Below, piece after piece: positions 48,710 through 57,312 of a DNA stretch of 64,000 nt (position 1 is its first letter; each line of letters begins with the position of its first letter). Made by a program: the position numbers and the translations under genes. Below the pieces are notes generated by a model. That model did not search any database. It saw only the letters and a program-made list of their open reading frames with translations, and had not been told where the DNA came from. The stretch covers positions 1 through 64,000 of the forward strand of contig NZ_CP007033.1 in the NCBI RefSeq assembly GCF_000512895.1, given 5' to 3'. This stretch comes from Dehalobacter restrictus DSM 9455 (GTDB lineage Bacteria; Bacillota; Desulfitobacteriia; Desulfitobacteriales; Syntrophobotulaceae).

Positions 48710-49690
48710 CTATCTGGCATAGCAAGCAGATGATTTTCCCTTGATATTATAACCTAAACAACCACTGATACATTTCTTTTCGTCCCAGAACCTGCATCCA
48801 TGGCATTGCTTAAACGGAGGACTGCTATATCTTTTACTGTCAATTTCAAGCAGAAAAAAATCGTTGACATCTTGAACGGTATTAAAATCTTTAATATTTA
48901 CCCTTAGATAATCTTCAAAAACGAAACATCGAGCGACGCTCAAGTCAGGCCTTATATCCATAACCGGCGAACATATTCCCTTGTGAATAAGATCGAAACC
49001 TGAGTAAATGAAATTCACAAGCTGCTCATTGGAAAAAATACACTTGGGCGGATTATTGCAATCAACATGAGGAGAAATCCCGTTTCTATGGCAATCATCT
49101 AAGAAGTCAACTAATGCAGGAACAAAACTCGCGTAATGTTCGAGACTGCCATTCCGATTGTTATCTGAGGGCACAGTAATACTATACCGGATGGTCTTTA
49201 ATTTTAGTCTTTTGCTTTGCTCAATAATATATTGATATTTAAAATTTGGCTCGAAGATATTAATGCCGAGCGTAACTTGAGGTTCGATATTCTTTCTGCG
49301 ATATTCGAATACCAGGTTTTCTACATTGTCTATTGTCTTATTATATAGATGCTCGCCGATTACATCGGATCCATTAAGATTAATCAAAAATGAAACCTTG
49401 TTATCCACAATGGATCGGCTCAAGGCATTATCTAAAGCGATGGCATTGGTGAAAATCTGGATTCTCCGGAAAAATGGATCATCTATTCCTTGATTCACCC
49501 ACTTTTCAAAGTTCGGATGCAATGTCGGTTCCCCCCCGAGCAGCCTTAAATCAATATGCGCCGACTTCTTAAAGAAATTGATTATATATCCATAATTGTC
49601 ATCGGAAATATCGACCTTGTTCTTCGGATCACAATTTGCAAAGCAATATGAACAATTTAAGTTGCAGTAATTATTTAACATAATATTCAT
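48710..49690 (-). CDS. Radical SAM protein of the triplet-repeat cluster
   Basis: A protein of 326 residues starting MNIMLNNYCNLNCSYC, so the radical SAM CxxxCxxC motif lies at residues 9-16, very close to the N-terminus. GGEPTLHP near 54 is the SAM-binding motif. A Cys-rich C-terminus (CHGCRFWDEKKCISGC near 296) may hold an auxiliary cluster like the twitch/SPASM type. The GGAGG ribosome site favours this ATG over 49702. It lies 112 bases after the repeat protein in the same direction and probably acts on it (inference). Confidence 0.85.
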   Translation of the reverse strand: MNIMLNNYCNLNCSYCFANCDPKNKVDISDDNYGYIINFFKKSAHIDLRLLGGEPTLHPNFEKWVNQGIDDPFFRRIQIFTNAIALDNALSRSIVDNKVSFLINLNGSDVIGEHLYNKTIDNVENLVFEYRRKNIEPQVTLGINIFEPNFKYQYIIEQSKRLKLKTIRYSITVPSDNNRNGSLEHYASFVPALVDFLDDCHRNGISPHVDCNNPPKCIFSNEQLVNFIYSGFDLIHKGICSPVMDIRPDLSVARCFVFEDYLRVNIKDFNTVQDVNDFFLLEIDSKRYSSPPFKQCHGCRFWDEKKCISGCLGYNIKGKSSACYAR

Positions 49691-49802
49691 AGTAACCTCC
49701 ATTCAGCCGCGCCGCTGGCGGCACAAATAAAAATGAAAAAGGAGAAAGAGATATCTTTATATAACATTCCGGACAGCAAAAAAATAGCATTGATGCTTTC
49801 AT

Positions 49803-50579
49803 TTACCGGGTAATTACATTTTGAAAGTGCTTTACGTTTGTGATAGCAACAGCATTGCTTGATCCCGAACTATTGCTGGCAGTAACATAAAAAGTTATCG
49901 GCTGAACAGTTGTCCCGGCAGGGATCGTAAAATATCCCACCCACGTATTTCCTCCGGTATTTGTAAAGGGAATTACTGTTGAATTTAAAGTATTGGTCGC
50001 AGTAACGGAAGTGGTGGCCCCGGTAGTCGTCGCTGTAATCTGGATTGTGGTGTTTGGAAATGCGATGGCCTGTACACTTGCTACAACCGAGGGGGGCGGC
50101 GTCCAATTATTCCAATTGCTATAATTGCTGTAAGCGCCCCAATCACCATAGTTGCCATAGTTACTATAGTTACTGTAGTTGCTGTAATTCGAATAAGCAG
50201 TCCAATTCGAATATTGGCTCCATGTTTCGGTATGGTTTTCCCATTGCGTATGGTTTTCCCAAGCACCGGAATTAGAGTAGTTGGCGTTCCAATTTACATA
50301 ATTGCCGTAAGTGTTGTTGTATACATCGGTATAAGCGCCATAATTTCCATAATTAGTCCATCCGGAGTTGGGCCAGGACCATTCCACCCAAGCGAAAGCT
50401 TTCTCGGGCTGCAAGGAAAAATTAAGGCCCAAAGCCTTGGAGTATTTGCCGTCTTTGGCTTTTGGCCGATCCGGATGATTGTTGTCAAGAACCAAGTCTT
50501 GAGTTATTGATGTATGAAGAATGCTTAGTGAAAGAAAGGCAAACAGCAATTTTTTCAATCTGGAAAACGTTCTTGCCAT
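49803..50579 (-). CDS. Exported aromatic-x-Asn triplet-repeat protein (candidate RiPP precursor)
   Basis: A protein of 258 residues. MARTFSRLKKLLFAFLSLSI is a signal-peptide-like start. A leader-like stretch follows to about 63 (ending EKAFA). From residue 74 to 159 aromatic residues recur every three positions, strictly so from Trp120 to Trp159. About 26 aromatic-x-x triplets are seen: the third residue is Asn in 17, Ala in 4, Asp 2, Gln 2, Glu 1. A beta-sandwich, Ig-like domain fills 160-258 (IAFPNTTIQITATTTGATTS). It overlaps the U32-like gene end. The triplets match the substrate pattern of three-residue cyclophane maturases. Alternatively it is a structural surface protein. Confidence 0.75.
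   Translation of the reverse strand: MARTFSRLKKLLFAFLSLSILHTSITQDLVLDNNHPDRPKAKDGKYSKALGLNFSLQPEKAFAWVEWSWPNSGWTNYGNYGAYTDVYNNTYGNYVNWNANYSNSGAWENHTQWENHTETWSQYSNWTAYSNYSNYSNYSNYGNYGDWGAYSNYSNWNNWTPPPSVVASVQAIAFPNTTIQITATTTGATTSVTATNTLNSTVIPFTNTGGNTWVGYFTIPAGTTVQPITFYVTASNSSGSSNAVAITNVKHFQNVITR
50103..50360 (-). repeat. Coding triplet repeat (9-base period)
   Basis: DNA of the aromatic-x-Asn region. It repeats TA(C/T)-(A/G)G(T/C)-AA(T/C) units, most perfectly at about 50160-50215, where four Tyr-Ser-Asn units run in tandem. Such repeats can change copy number by slippage without breaking the frame. Confidence 0.7.
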
Positions 50580-50580
50580 A

Positions 50581-51774
50581 TCACCCACCTACTGCACAGG
50601 ATAATGGACCTTCCTGCCCTTTCCCCGCAACATAATGCTCAATTTGTTCCGCTTTATGAAAACAATACTTGCATGTAGCCCCGCATTGGGCGGCGCATTG
50701 CGGCTTTTTTTCCATGAAATAATCTAGCTTTGGCAAAAACTCAAATATTTCCTTCATCTTCAGCGTCCCGTACTGATTGAAAACTTTATTCATAAAACGT
50801 GAATTGTAAGTATTATAGAATTCATTCAGCGCATATTCCGGATCGGTAGCGCCAAGCATATAGGCCTTTATCTTATTGACCAATTCCGGCTTAGGGTGAT
50901 CCCTGCCAACCAGCTTGATGCTGCTAACCCCGACTTTCTCATAATAGGGGATTTCCCAAGGGTAAATAATCCGGTTCAGCACCATTTGAATCGCAGGACT
51001 TTTAAAGGTAATCTGATCGCAAATGAATTTAGGGAATTCCCGGAATAAAGCGCTGCATTTATGAATGTTTTCCTGCTTGCCAAACAAGGCATAATGAATA
51101 TTCTTTGTCGGGCAACAAAAGATACAGCCCTCATCGGCCATCAATTCCAAGCCAACATCAGGCAGCAGTTTTTTAAATGATTCTATAAAAGCAAAATCCT
51201 TGTTGAGATCGGAAGCAGGAATGATATTGGAGAGCCCTAGATTTTCGCTCACATACTTCGCTTGGTTGATTGACCGGATATCCATCATCGTTGAAGCGTT
51301 TACTGCCAACCCGCTGAATTCCTCTTTCAAAAAGTCGGCAAGAAGCTGGCTCCCAACCGTAATGCTTCGCACCCCGATATCCGCCAAATGCTCGACAAAC
51401 TGCTTCAGTTGGGGAATATTTGATTCAAAGTCATACAGGGAAATAGTTGAGATATTATTCATCAGATAAATGAAGGCCATCCCGTTATCGGAAAGCTCTT
51501 TTATATAAGGCCTTAAATCTTCCAGTGTCCGGATTTTGCCGCTGTCTTCCTGCAAATTAACCGACCGGCCATGTTCATGCCCTGATTTGGCGTAGGATGT
51601 AACAGGCAGACTGTTATATACGGAGCGGATCTTATACTTCGCCTTATCCTGGCTGTTAAGTTTTATTAATTCCTGAATATACCCATAGTCATACAATAAA
51701 GGAACTGAATAGTACAGTTCCCGCGGCTGGTTTGGGGGTTGGAATTTTTGTTTTTTCTTAAAGATATTGATCAT
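50581..51774 (-). CDS. Peptidase U32-like protein
   Basis: A protein of 397 residues with a TIM-barrel-like pattern of the U32 family (YIKELSDNGMAFIYLMNNI, LADIGVRSITVGSQLL, VNASTMMDIRSINQAKYV). Cysteines in EGCIFCCPTKN near 216 and HKCSALF near 240 resemble the iron-sulfur ligands of UbiU/UbiV/TrhP-type U32 proteins, which hydroxylate substrates without oxygen. A second Cys group CAAQCGATCKYCF lies near 362. It sits between the SPASM enzyme and the repeat protein, so a role in modifying that protein is plausible. Confidence 0.7.
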   Translation of the reverse strand: MINIFKKKQKFQPPNQPRELYYSVPLLYDYGYIQELIKLNSQDKAKYKIRSVYNSLPVTSYAKSGHEHGRSVNLQEDSGKIRTLEDLRPYIKELSDNGMAFIYLMNNISTISLYDFESNIPQLKQFVEHLADIGVRSITVGSQLLADFLKEEFSGLAVNASTMMDIRSINQAKYVSENLGLSNIIPASDLNKDFAFIESFKKLLPDVGLELMADEGCIFCCPTKNIHYALFGKQENIHKCSALFREFPKFICDQITFKSPAIQMVLNRIIYPWEIPYYEKVGVSSIKLVGRDHPKPELVNKIKAYMLGATDPEYALNEFYNTYNSRFMNKVFNQYGTLKMKEIFEFLPKLDYFMEKKPQCAAQCGATCKYCFHKAEQIEHYVAGKGQEGPLSCAVGG

Positions 51775-51788
51775 AATATCAACCTCTC

Positions 51789-53249
51789 TTAAATAACGAG
51801 AAACTCCTTCAGCTTGTTTTCAGCGTGAGCAGGAGTTTCGATCCGTTTAATCGATTCTTCTAAAATATTTTTCATCATCTTGGCACTTCTGAATTGATGC
51901 CTGAATAAAAAGTTCAAGAATCTCGGGTTATATTTCGGCATATCGTCAAAATCAATTTCATTAATAACTCTTATAATATGGCTAATTACGTGCCGGTGCG
52001 TGTAGCAATTTTCAGGCTCCGGCTTATTCATGGTCAAATCGTACTGGATGTTGTCATTGTAGCAGCCGCTATGGCAGCAGTAGAAATAATCACAATTGCC
52101 GCAATGCCGCAGCATCCGCCGGGTCCCCTCGTACCATCTCTTATGGTTGGGATGATTTAAGATATCTTGAACCGATTCCATCTCAAAAATATTCCCGAAA
52201 GACACGGCAGCGCTCTCCGGCCAGTCCCGGCCGCAATGATAAATCGTACCGTCCGGTTGGGTTGAAAACCAGTAATCCTTTCCGGCGCAGTCCGTAAAAG
52301 CGCAGGAACCTCCAGCATCCAAGGCGGCCATGAGATATCGCTCGCACAGATCCGAATCAGCCGGTCTGTAAGTGTCTAAGATCCAATAGTCAAAGAATTT
52401 GCAGATTTCCTCGGCAACCGTTTTCCCGTCCAGGGTATAGGAATTCATATTTTTATGGGCCGCAAAGATGAGGTTCATCTTGCAGCCCAGGCCTAAGCGT
52501 TTAAAGTATTCGTAATCGTCAATCATTTGGTGGATATTATCTTTCGTAATGATCATGATGGCGCCGCCCAAGACCTCGTTTTTATCCGCTATGGCAATGG
52601 ACTGCATCAACCTGTCGGTATTTTTCCGGGTCAAATAGTTTGTTAAGCCATCGAAACTGAAGCCCGGCCGGATGTTCCACTTCCTTAACACAGCGGCGTT
52701 TTCATCGTCGATAAGCGTCAAGTTGGATTGCATGCAAATATTGGCTTTCTTAAATTGCTGCTTGATCAGAGTGTTTGCCTCATCATAGAATTCTTTCCCG
52801 ATCAGCAAAGGCTCCCCGCCGTGCCATATCCAGGTGCCGACATTGACGTCTTTGAACACTTTTAAAATCTGCCTGACCACTTCCAGCGTGACTTTGTTCC
52901 CTTCTACGTCAAGATCCTTGCGAAACATCACGTCGTAACAATACGGGCAATGCAGGTTGCAGGCATGCGTCGTTTTTACTATTAAGGTTGTTTTATCGGG
53001 ATAAGTAATATTTTCCGCCGCGGCCATCTTTTTGAAATCGATATCGCCCTCAAAATACTCCTTATGCCTTTTTATTTGTTTGAGAGACATGGAGAACATC
53101 AAGTTTTTATTGCCGGCAATAACGTCGAGAATCTCCCCGGAACCCATGCCGGGCATAATTTCCTGGTAAACTGAGCTGCGCAGTTCCCTTTCGTATTTGT
53201 TGTTGAATTTACGGAACTGCTGCAATTCATCTTTGGCTATCAAATTCAT
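51789..53249 (-). CDS. Radical SAM/SPASM maturase
   Basis: A protein of 486 residues starting MNLIAKDELQQF. Radical SAM motif CNLHCPYC lies near 96 and WHGGEPLL near 141. C-terminal SPASM cysteines are CAFTDCAG, IYHCGRDWP and CGNCDYFYCCHSGC at about 330-425, enough for two auxiliary clusters, as in sulfatase- and peptide-maturing enzymes. AGGGGG is best spaced to this ATG; the frame extends to 53303, overlapping the lipoprotein gene. The most likely catalyst acting on the aromatic-x-Asn protein (inference). Confidence 0.88.
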   Translation of the reverse strand: MNLIAKDELQQFRKFNNKYERELRSSVYQEIMPGMGSGEILDVIAGNKNLMFSMSLKQIKRHKEYFEGDIDFKKMAAAENITYPDKTTLIVKTTHACNLHCPYCYDVMFRKDLDVEGNKVTLEVVRQILKVFKDVNVGTWIWHGGEPLLIGKEFYDEANTLIKQQFKKANICMQSNLTLIDDENAAVLRKWNIRPGFSFDGLTNYLTRKNTDRLMQSIAIADKNEVLGGAIMIITKDNIHQMIDDYEYFKRLGLGCKMNLIFAAHKNMNSYTLDGKTVAEEICKFFDYWILDTYRPADSDLCERYLMAALDAGGSCAFTDCAGKDYWFSTQPDGTIYHCGRDWPESAAVSFGNIFEMESVQDILNHPNHKRWYEGTRRMLRHCGNCDYFYCCHSGCYNDNIQYDLTMNKPEPENCYTHRHVISHIIRVINEIDFDDMPKYNPRFLNFLFRHQFRSAKMMKNILEESIKRIETPAHAENKLKEFLVI

Positions 53250-53260
53250 AAGCATACCCC

Positions 53261-54046
53261 CTACATCTTCAGCTGGGTGTTTTCTTCGGAATCGACCTTC
53301 CAAACCCCGTTTACCTGCAGCAAAATAATTCTTTCCTCATATTTGCTTACCCAATAGTTGCCGCCGTTTTGTGCTGCATTGATGACGATGGTCAACTTCA
53401 GGAAAGCCCCTTCCTGATTATTTAGTTGGGGGATTTGATTAAAACTTATATCGTCAAGGCATAAAGACTTCACTTGTCTGGTATCCTTGTTTTTGATACT
53501 TTCAGATTTAAAATTCGGAAAAAAGTTGTCCAACGAATTTTGGAAATTCGCCGTCGTATAACTGCTTCCCGGCATTTGCGACATTGCTTCAAGCTTCTTA
53601 TAATCGGTGGATTTGAATTCTACCAGCCACCGGGCGGCCACTTCGTAAGCGGCTTTCTCTCTGTCTGCTTTTGCAGCATTATTTTGGACATCAACCTGAC
53701 GCCCCAAGCTATACAAAGATAACCCGGAATTGGCGGGAGGCTTCGGCTCCGGCTCTGGCTCTGGCTTGCTTGGTTGAGCCGGCTCAGTCTTTGGCTGGAC
53801 TTTGGGCTCAGCACTGGGTTCAACTTTTGTTTCGGTTTTGACTTCCGGCTGCGGAGCTTGCTGAGGTTCAACCTCTTTAATCGGCTCAAGCTCTTTTTCC
53901 GGGCTTTGATTGTCTTTTTGAGTCTGGGTATCCTGCTGGACCGGAACATTTTGTACCGGATCAGTCTTTTTGGAACTGCATCCAAAAAGAATCAAGGACA
54001 AAACAAGAAGCAGAATAGAAAATGTTTTAACTCTTAACTTTAACAT
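53261..54046 (-). CDS. Lipoprotein with a Pro/Glu/Lys-rich linker
   Basis: A protein of 261 residues. The signal peptide ends in lipobox LILFGC (Cys near 23). A low-complexity Pro/Glu/Lys/Gln linker spans about 30-108. A C-terminal domain of about 150 residues (YEVAARWLVEFKSTDYKKLE, ending WKVDSEENTQLKM) looks like an NTF2- or DUF4878-type alpha+beta fold. The linker would let the domain reach through the cell wall. It may anchor or display the cluster product. Confidence 0.75.
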   Translation of the reverse strand: MLKLRVKTFSILLLVLSLILFGCSSKKTDPVQNVPVQQDTQTQKDNQSPEKELEPIKEVEPQQAPQPEVKTETKVEPSAEPKVQPKTEPAQPSKPEPEPEPKPPANSGLSLYSLGRQVDVQNNAAKADREKAAYEVAARWLVEFKSTDYKKLEAMSQMPGSSYTTANFQNSLDNFFPNFKSESIKNKDTRQVKSLCLDDISFNQIPQLNNQEGAFLKLTIVINAAQNGGNYWVSKYEERIILLQVNGVWKVDSEENTQLKM

Positions 54047-54299
54047 GGTCGTATCCTCCTTTCGGGCCTACCGGAACATCCTCATCGCCTATTTTGATAT
54101 AGGTTTGGGAAAGTGTTTTTTTCTCCGACGGGTCAGCAGTTCTGCGACGCTCGTCCATATTCATCTCCATTTCCTCCAGTTGAGACAATATGGCTAGCCT
54201 GATAAATCGTTCCTTACTCATCCCAATTGAAGCGCTAAATCCTTCCGTTCTTTGATTTAAGTTATCTGAAACCTCTAGTTCCCATTTAAACATATCCAT
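54027..54299 (-). CDS. Small protein heading the rSAM operon
   Basis: A protein of 90 residues, MDMFKWELEVSDNLNQ. A predicted helix pair (GMSKERFIRLAILSQLEEME) resembles a ribbon-helix-helix-type arm. The C-terminus VGPKGGYDHVKVKS is Gly/Lys-rich. It overlaps the lipoprotein start by 20 bases. It could be a regulator, a chaperone or a second short substrate; the sequence does not decide. Confidence 0.6.
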   Translation of the reverse strand: MDMFKWELEVSDNLNQRTEGFSASIGMSKERFIRLAILSQLEEMEMNMDERRRTADPSEKKTLSQTYIKIGDEDVPVGPKGGYDHVKVKS

Positions 54300-54766
54300 A
54301 TCTCCTCTTCAATTATGCTCTTAGATATTCATGATTTCATAGATTTTCATTAGTTGTTACAACTTGATCGCCTCCCCACAAGTTGAACCAAAGAAATAGT
54401 GGTCCAGATGATTGAGGATCCTCCCAAAAAACTGGTCCACTTTCAATGTTAGAAATCGTTCTTATTTGCCTAAGAATCGGCAATTGTAATCTTTGTGGTA
54501 GATCTATCTTACTTATATCATAATGACTACATCACCCCTTGATCTTTTCTAGCCCGTTTTCTATAGATGCATTTGAATAAAAATAGTATCACTTGATATG
54601 TCATAGTTTACGCCAACAAGCAGGAAGATAATAAAAACTGAGTAGGGTTGCACTGGTATTTAAGAAGGTAGGAGCAAAGTATAACGAAACATTTGACGTA
54701 TTTACTACCCGTTTTCTTCATATTACAATATATATATAAGAATTTAAGGGAGGTAGGAAAACGGAA
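54300..54766. other. Intergenic region between the rSAM operon and the defence module
   Basis: No gene is seen. It probably holds the divergent promoters of both flanking operons. Near 54401-54445 TGGTCCA occurs twice around GGATCCTCCCAAAA; this recalls ends of degraded insertion sequences but is too short to name. Confidence 0.4.
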
Positions 54767-55813
54767 ATGGAAATGGAGCAATTAATTAATCAAGTTGTAT
54801 TACAGTATTTTCAAAATAAGGGTGTTCAAGAAAAATTTCTGGATTATCTGAACCGGCATGATGTTGTTAGTCGGGAGATATTTTCATATCTTGGCAAGGA
54901 TTACTCAAATATTGGAGACAGTCTCTTATTCCCACCTATTCCCAAAAAAGTATTCCTTCGTAGAATTCCATTCTACTTCTATAAGCCAGACATAAGCGCA
55001 GATAGAGTAGGTTGCTTGTCCCAATATATTAACAGTTTTTATATTAACAATAGGAATGAAGAATCCTATCGCGACAAAATTGAAGTTTTTTATGAAGCGC
55101 TTGAAAAGTTATTATACGATTATAAAATTCCGGTTAGTGAGATCTTTGAATACCCCATTATTCAAAGTGGCCGCATCGAACAAGCAGACCTGCTTTTACA
55201 ATGGGTGCATTATCTTGAGTTAGCACAAAAATACGATATAGAGGACCTAATTCCGCAACACTTTTTTATTTCCTATAATAGTCTGCTCGAAAAGGAAAAA
55301 CTGCCCCCAGTCATTTTTGATTTAAAGGAAATGTATATCGGGGAATACGTGGGCAGAACGAAAAATATTTTCCGGATGGAAGGTACATTCCCTTGCGATG
55401 AAAAGGGAAGACCGATTATGCGATGGATAGGTGTTGATGTTAGAAACGCCACTCGCATATGGGCAGAGGTCAATGAAAAGCATAAGGGATATCTGTTTGT
55501 TGAAGCAAATCCTAAAACATTAATCCGAGGTCGGAATTGTTGGGGACCAAATGATGATGGTTCCGACGCTTGGTACGAGCTATATGCCGGTCCTCAACTG
55601 ATGGAGTTTGATTTTGAGGCACTGAAAGACATAAGAAAGAGAGAGGGCTTAACACAGCAACAGATCGCTGATTGGATTGGTGCATCACTAAGAACATATC
55701 AAAAATGGGAAAGCGGAGACACGAATCCAGACTGTTACTACTTACTCAGATTAATGAACGTTCTGGATATTAGACAAGTATCGGAATTGACGAAAATAGT
55801 TGATGTTGATTGA
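54767..55813 (+). CDS. Protein with a C-terminal XRE helix-turn-helix
   Basis: A protein of 348 residues. The C-terminal 65 residues are a Cro/CI-type helix-turn-helix (LKDIRKREGLTQQQIADWIG, then LRTYQKWESGDTNP). The first 280 residues are a domain I do not recognise, with a basic/aromatic segment KVFLRRIPFYFYKP and GRNCWGPNDDGSDAWYE. GGGAGG lies 13 bases before the ATG. Its end overlaps the ORF of the AbiH-like gene, so it probably regulates that module. Confidence 0.7.
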   Translation: MEMEQLINQVVLQYFQNKGVQEKFLDYLNRHDVVSREIFSYLGKDYSNIGDSLLFPPIPKKVFLRRIPFYFYKPDISADRVGCLSQYINSFYINNRNEESYRDKIEVFYEALEKLLYDYKIPVSEIFEYPIIQSGRIEQADLLLQWVHYLELAQKYDIEDLIPQHFFISYNSLLEKEKLPPVIFDLKEMYIGEYVGRTKNIFRMEGTFPCDEKGRPIMRWIGVDVRNATRIWAEVNEKHKGYLFVEANPKTLIRGRNCWGPNDDGSDAWYELYAGPQLMEFDFEALKDIRKREGLTQQQIADWIGASLRTYQKWESGDTNPDCYYLLRLMNVLDIRQVSELTKIVDVD

Positions 55814-55871
55814 CTCATATTGTACCATTATTTGTAAAGCTACTTGCATTAGAAAGAAAGGTCATTTTTAT

Positions 55872-57279
55872 ATGAAATCAGTTTTAATTGGCAATGGAAT
55901 CAATATCCAATTTGGCGGTAAGGCCTATTGCAATGACTTCATCTTAATGAGGATCATGTTCAACGCCAAAGCGAATAAATATAATCCATTGTTTGACGGC
56001 CTACTTTCAGGTGAAGGTATTGAGAGCATCTTCAGAGCTTTCGTAGATATTGCAAACAAAGCTCGAAACGGTGATTATGATAGAATCGGCAATTCTGATG
56101 ACCGGAAAGCCATTGCGGATTTTAAGGACAGATATACCGTTCCCATCACGAAATATTATGAGATTATGCTTGAGGACTGGTTTCTGCTGATCCGGTTGTT
56201 CTTTATTGCGAATGCCGACATAAAAGATCAGTGGCAGTCAGCAAAGCAAGGATTTGAGCGTATAATCCTTGATGGAATCTATAATGATGGGATGCTTACT
56301 GACGTCCATCAAAATATGAACAAAAAGGTAAAGCGTTTTTTTGCTGGATTCGATAATATTTTTTCTCTTAATTATGATTGCAACCTCGAAGCGTTAACAG
56401 GTAGGAATGTGCTTCATCTACACGGCAACTATTCTGTCCCCGCTGACAGTGAAAACCCCGATACTGTCGAAGGGTATATGCGCCAGCAGGCAGGGCAGCT
56501 GGTTGTCATTGACGAGTTCCGGCATTGCTTTTGTAATGCGCTGCTGGATTATAGCGGCGAACTCAAAATTAAACGAGCTTTATATGTCAAGAAAGGTACC
56601 ACCGAAATGAATCGCTGGCTTGAGCTATCAAGACGCGACGAAGCGGAATTTAAAAAGCAAACCGCACTTCTGAGGGCAAAGGACGAATATGCTTTCCAGT
56701 TCGTTAACACGTACGTTCAGAACCCTAATCTGAAGGTAGGCACGGATTTACCATTTTGAAGCGCTCTCAAAGTTAGAGGGAGAACTGCATATCATAGGGC
56801 TGTCCCCAAACAATGACAGCCATATATTCAGGTGCATAAACGAAAGCAAGTTGGAGAAAGTCTGGTTTTACTATTTTTCCGAAACAAATAAAGACATCCC
56901 TGTCGCCAAACCCTATGAACCATTGTTCGTCAAGGATTTATGGAAATCGTTAGACGCTGAAAAGAAAATATACAATAACTCCTATCCCATACCGGATAAC
57001 CCCGAAGTGGATAAGTTTATCGAGGTGTTCAATGCGTTGTCGTTTGACCCAATTCCCAAGAAGAAAATTATTGACGAAGTAAACTCTATCCCACAGTTTG
57101 AAGCGACCCGGCTATGTACAATGGTAAGAAAAAAGATGGAAGAGCAAAAAAGCCGTGGAAATCCCAAAAACGAAAAAGAGCTGGAACGGGACATCTTAGA
57201 GATCGGCAGTATAGGGTTGCGTGAAGGGGTTTTGCCTGCCGCCCTGTTAATGCTGTATATAATGAATTATAAGAATTAG
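55872..57279 (+). pseudogene. AbiH/SIR2-like defence protein, +1 frameshift
   Basis: It begins MKSVLIGNGINIQFGG, the nucleotide-binding glycine motif of AbiH and SIR2-like abortive-infection proteins. NIFSLNYDCNLEALTG and VLHLHGNYSVP near 165-190 support this. The first frame stops at 56757-56759 (CCA TTT TGA). Skipping one T gives PFEALSKLEGELHIIGLSPN and continues unbroken to 57279, for 468 residues in all. The site is a TTTT run, so an error, a real mutation or +1 recoding at TTT-TGA are all possible. Neighbours suggest a phage-defence module. Confidence 0.65.
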
Positions 57280-57312
57280 GGTAAAAATCACCAAGCGAGC
57301 GGGGGTAAATTA

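Noticed and set aside
50103-50360. Regular short repeats that could suggest a CRISPR array
   Set aside because: The 9-base period is within an open reading frame and encodes a protein triplet; there are no unique spacers and no cas genes.
54401-54445. Insertion-sequence end
   Set aside because: Only a short repeated TGGTCCA is visible, with no transposase fragment or target duplication.
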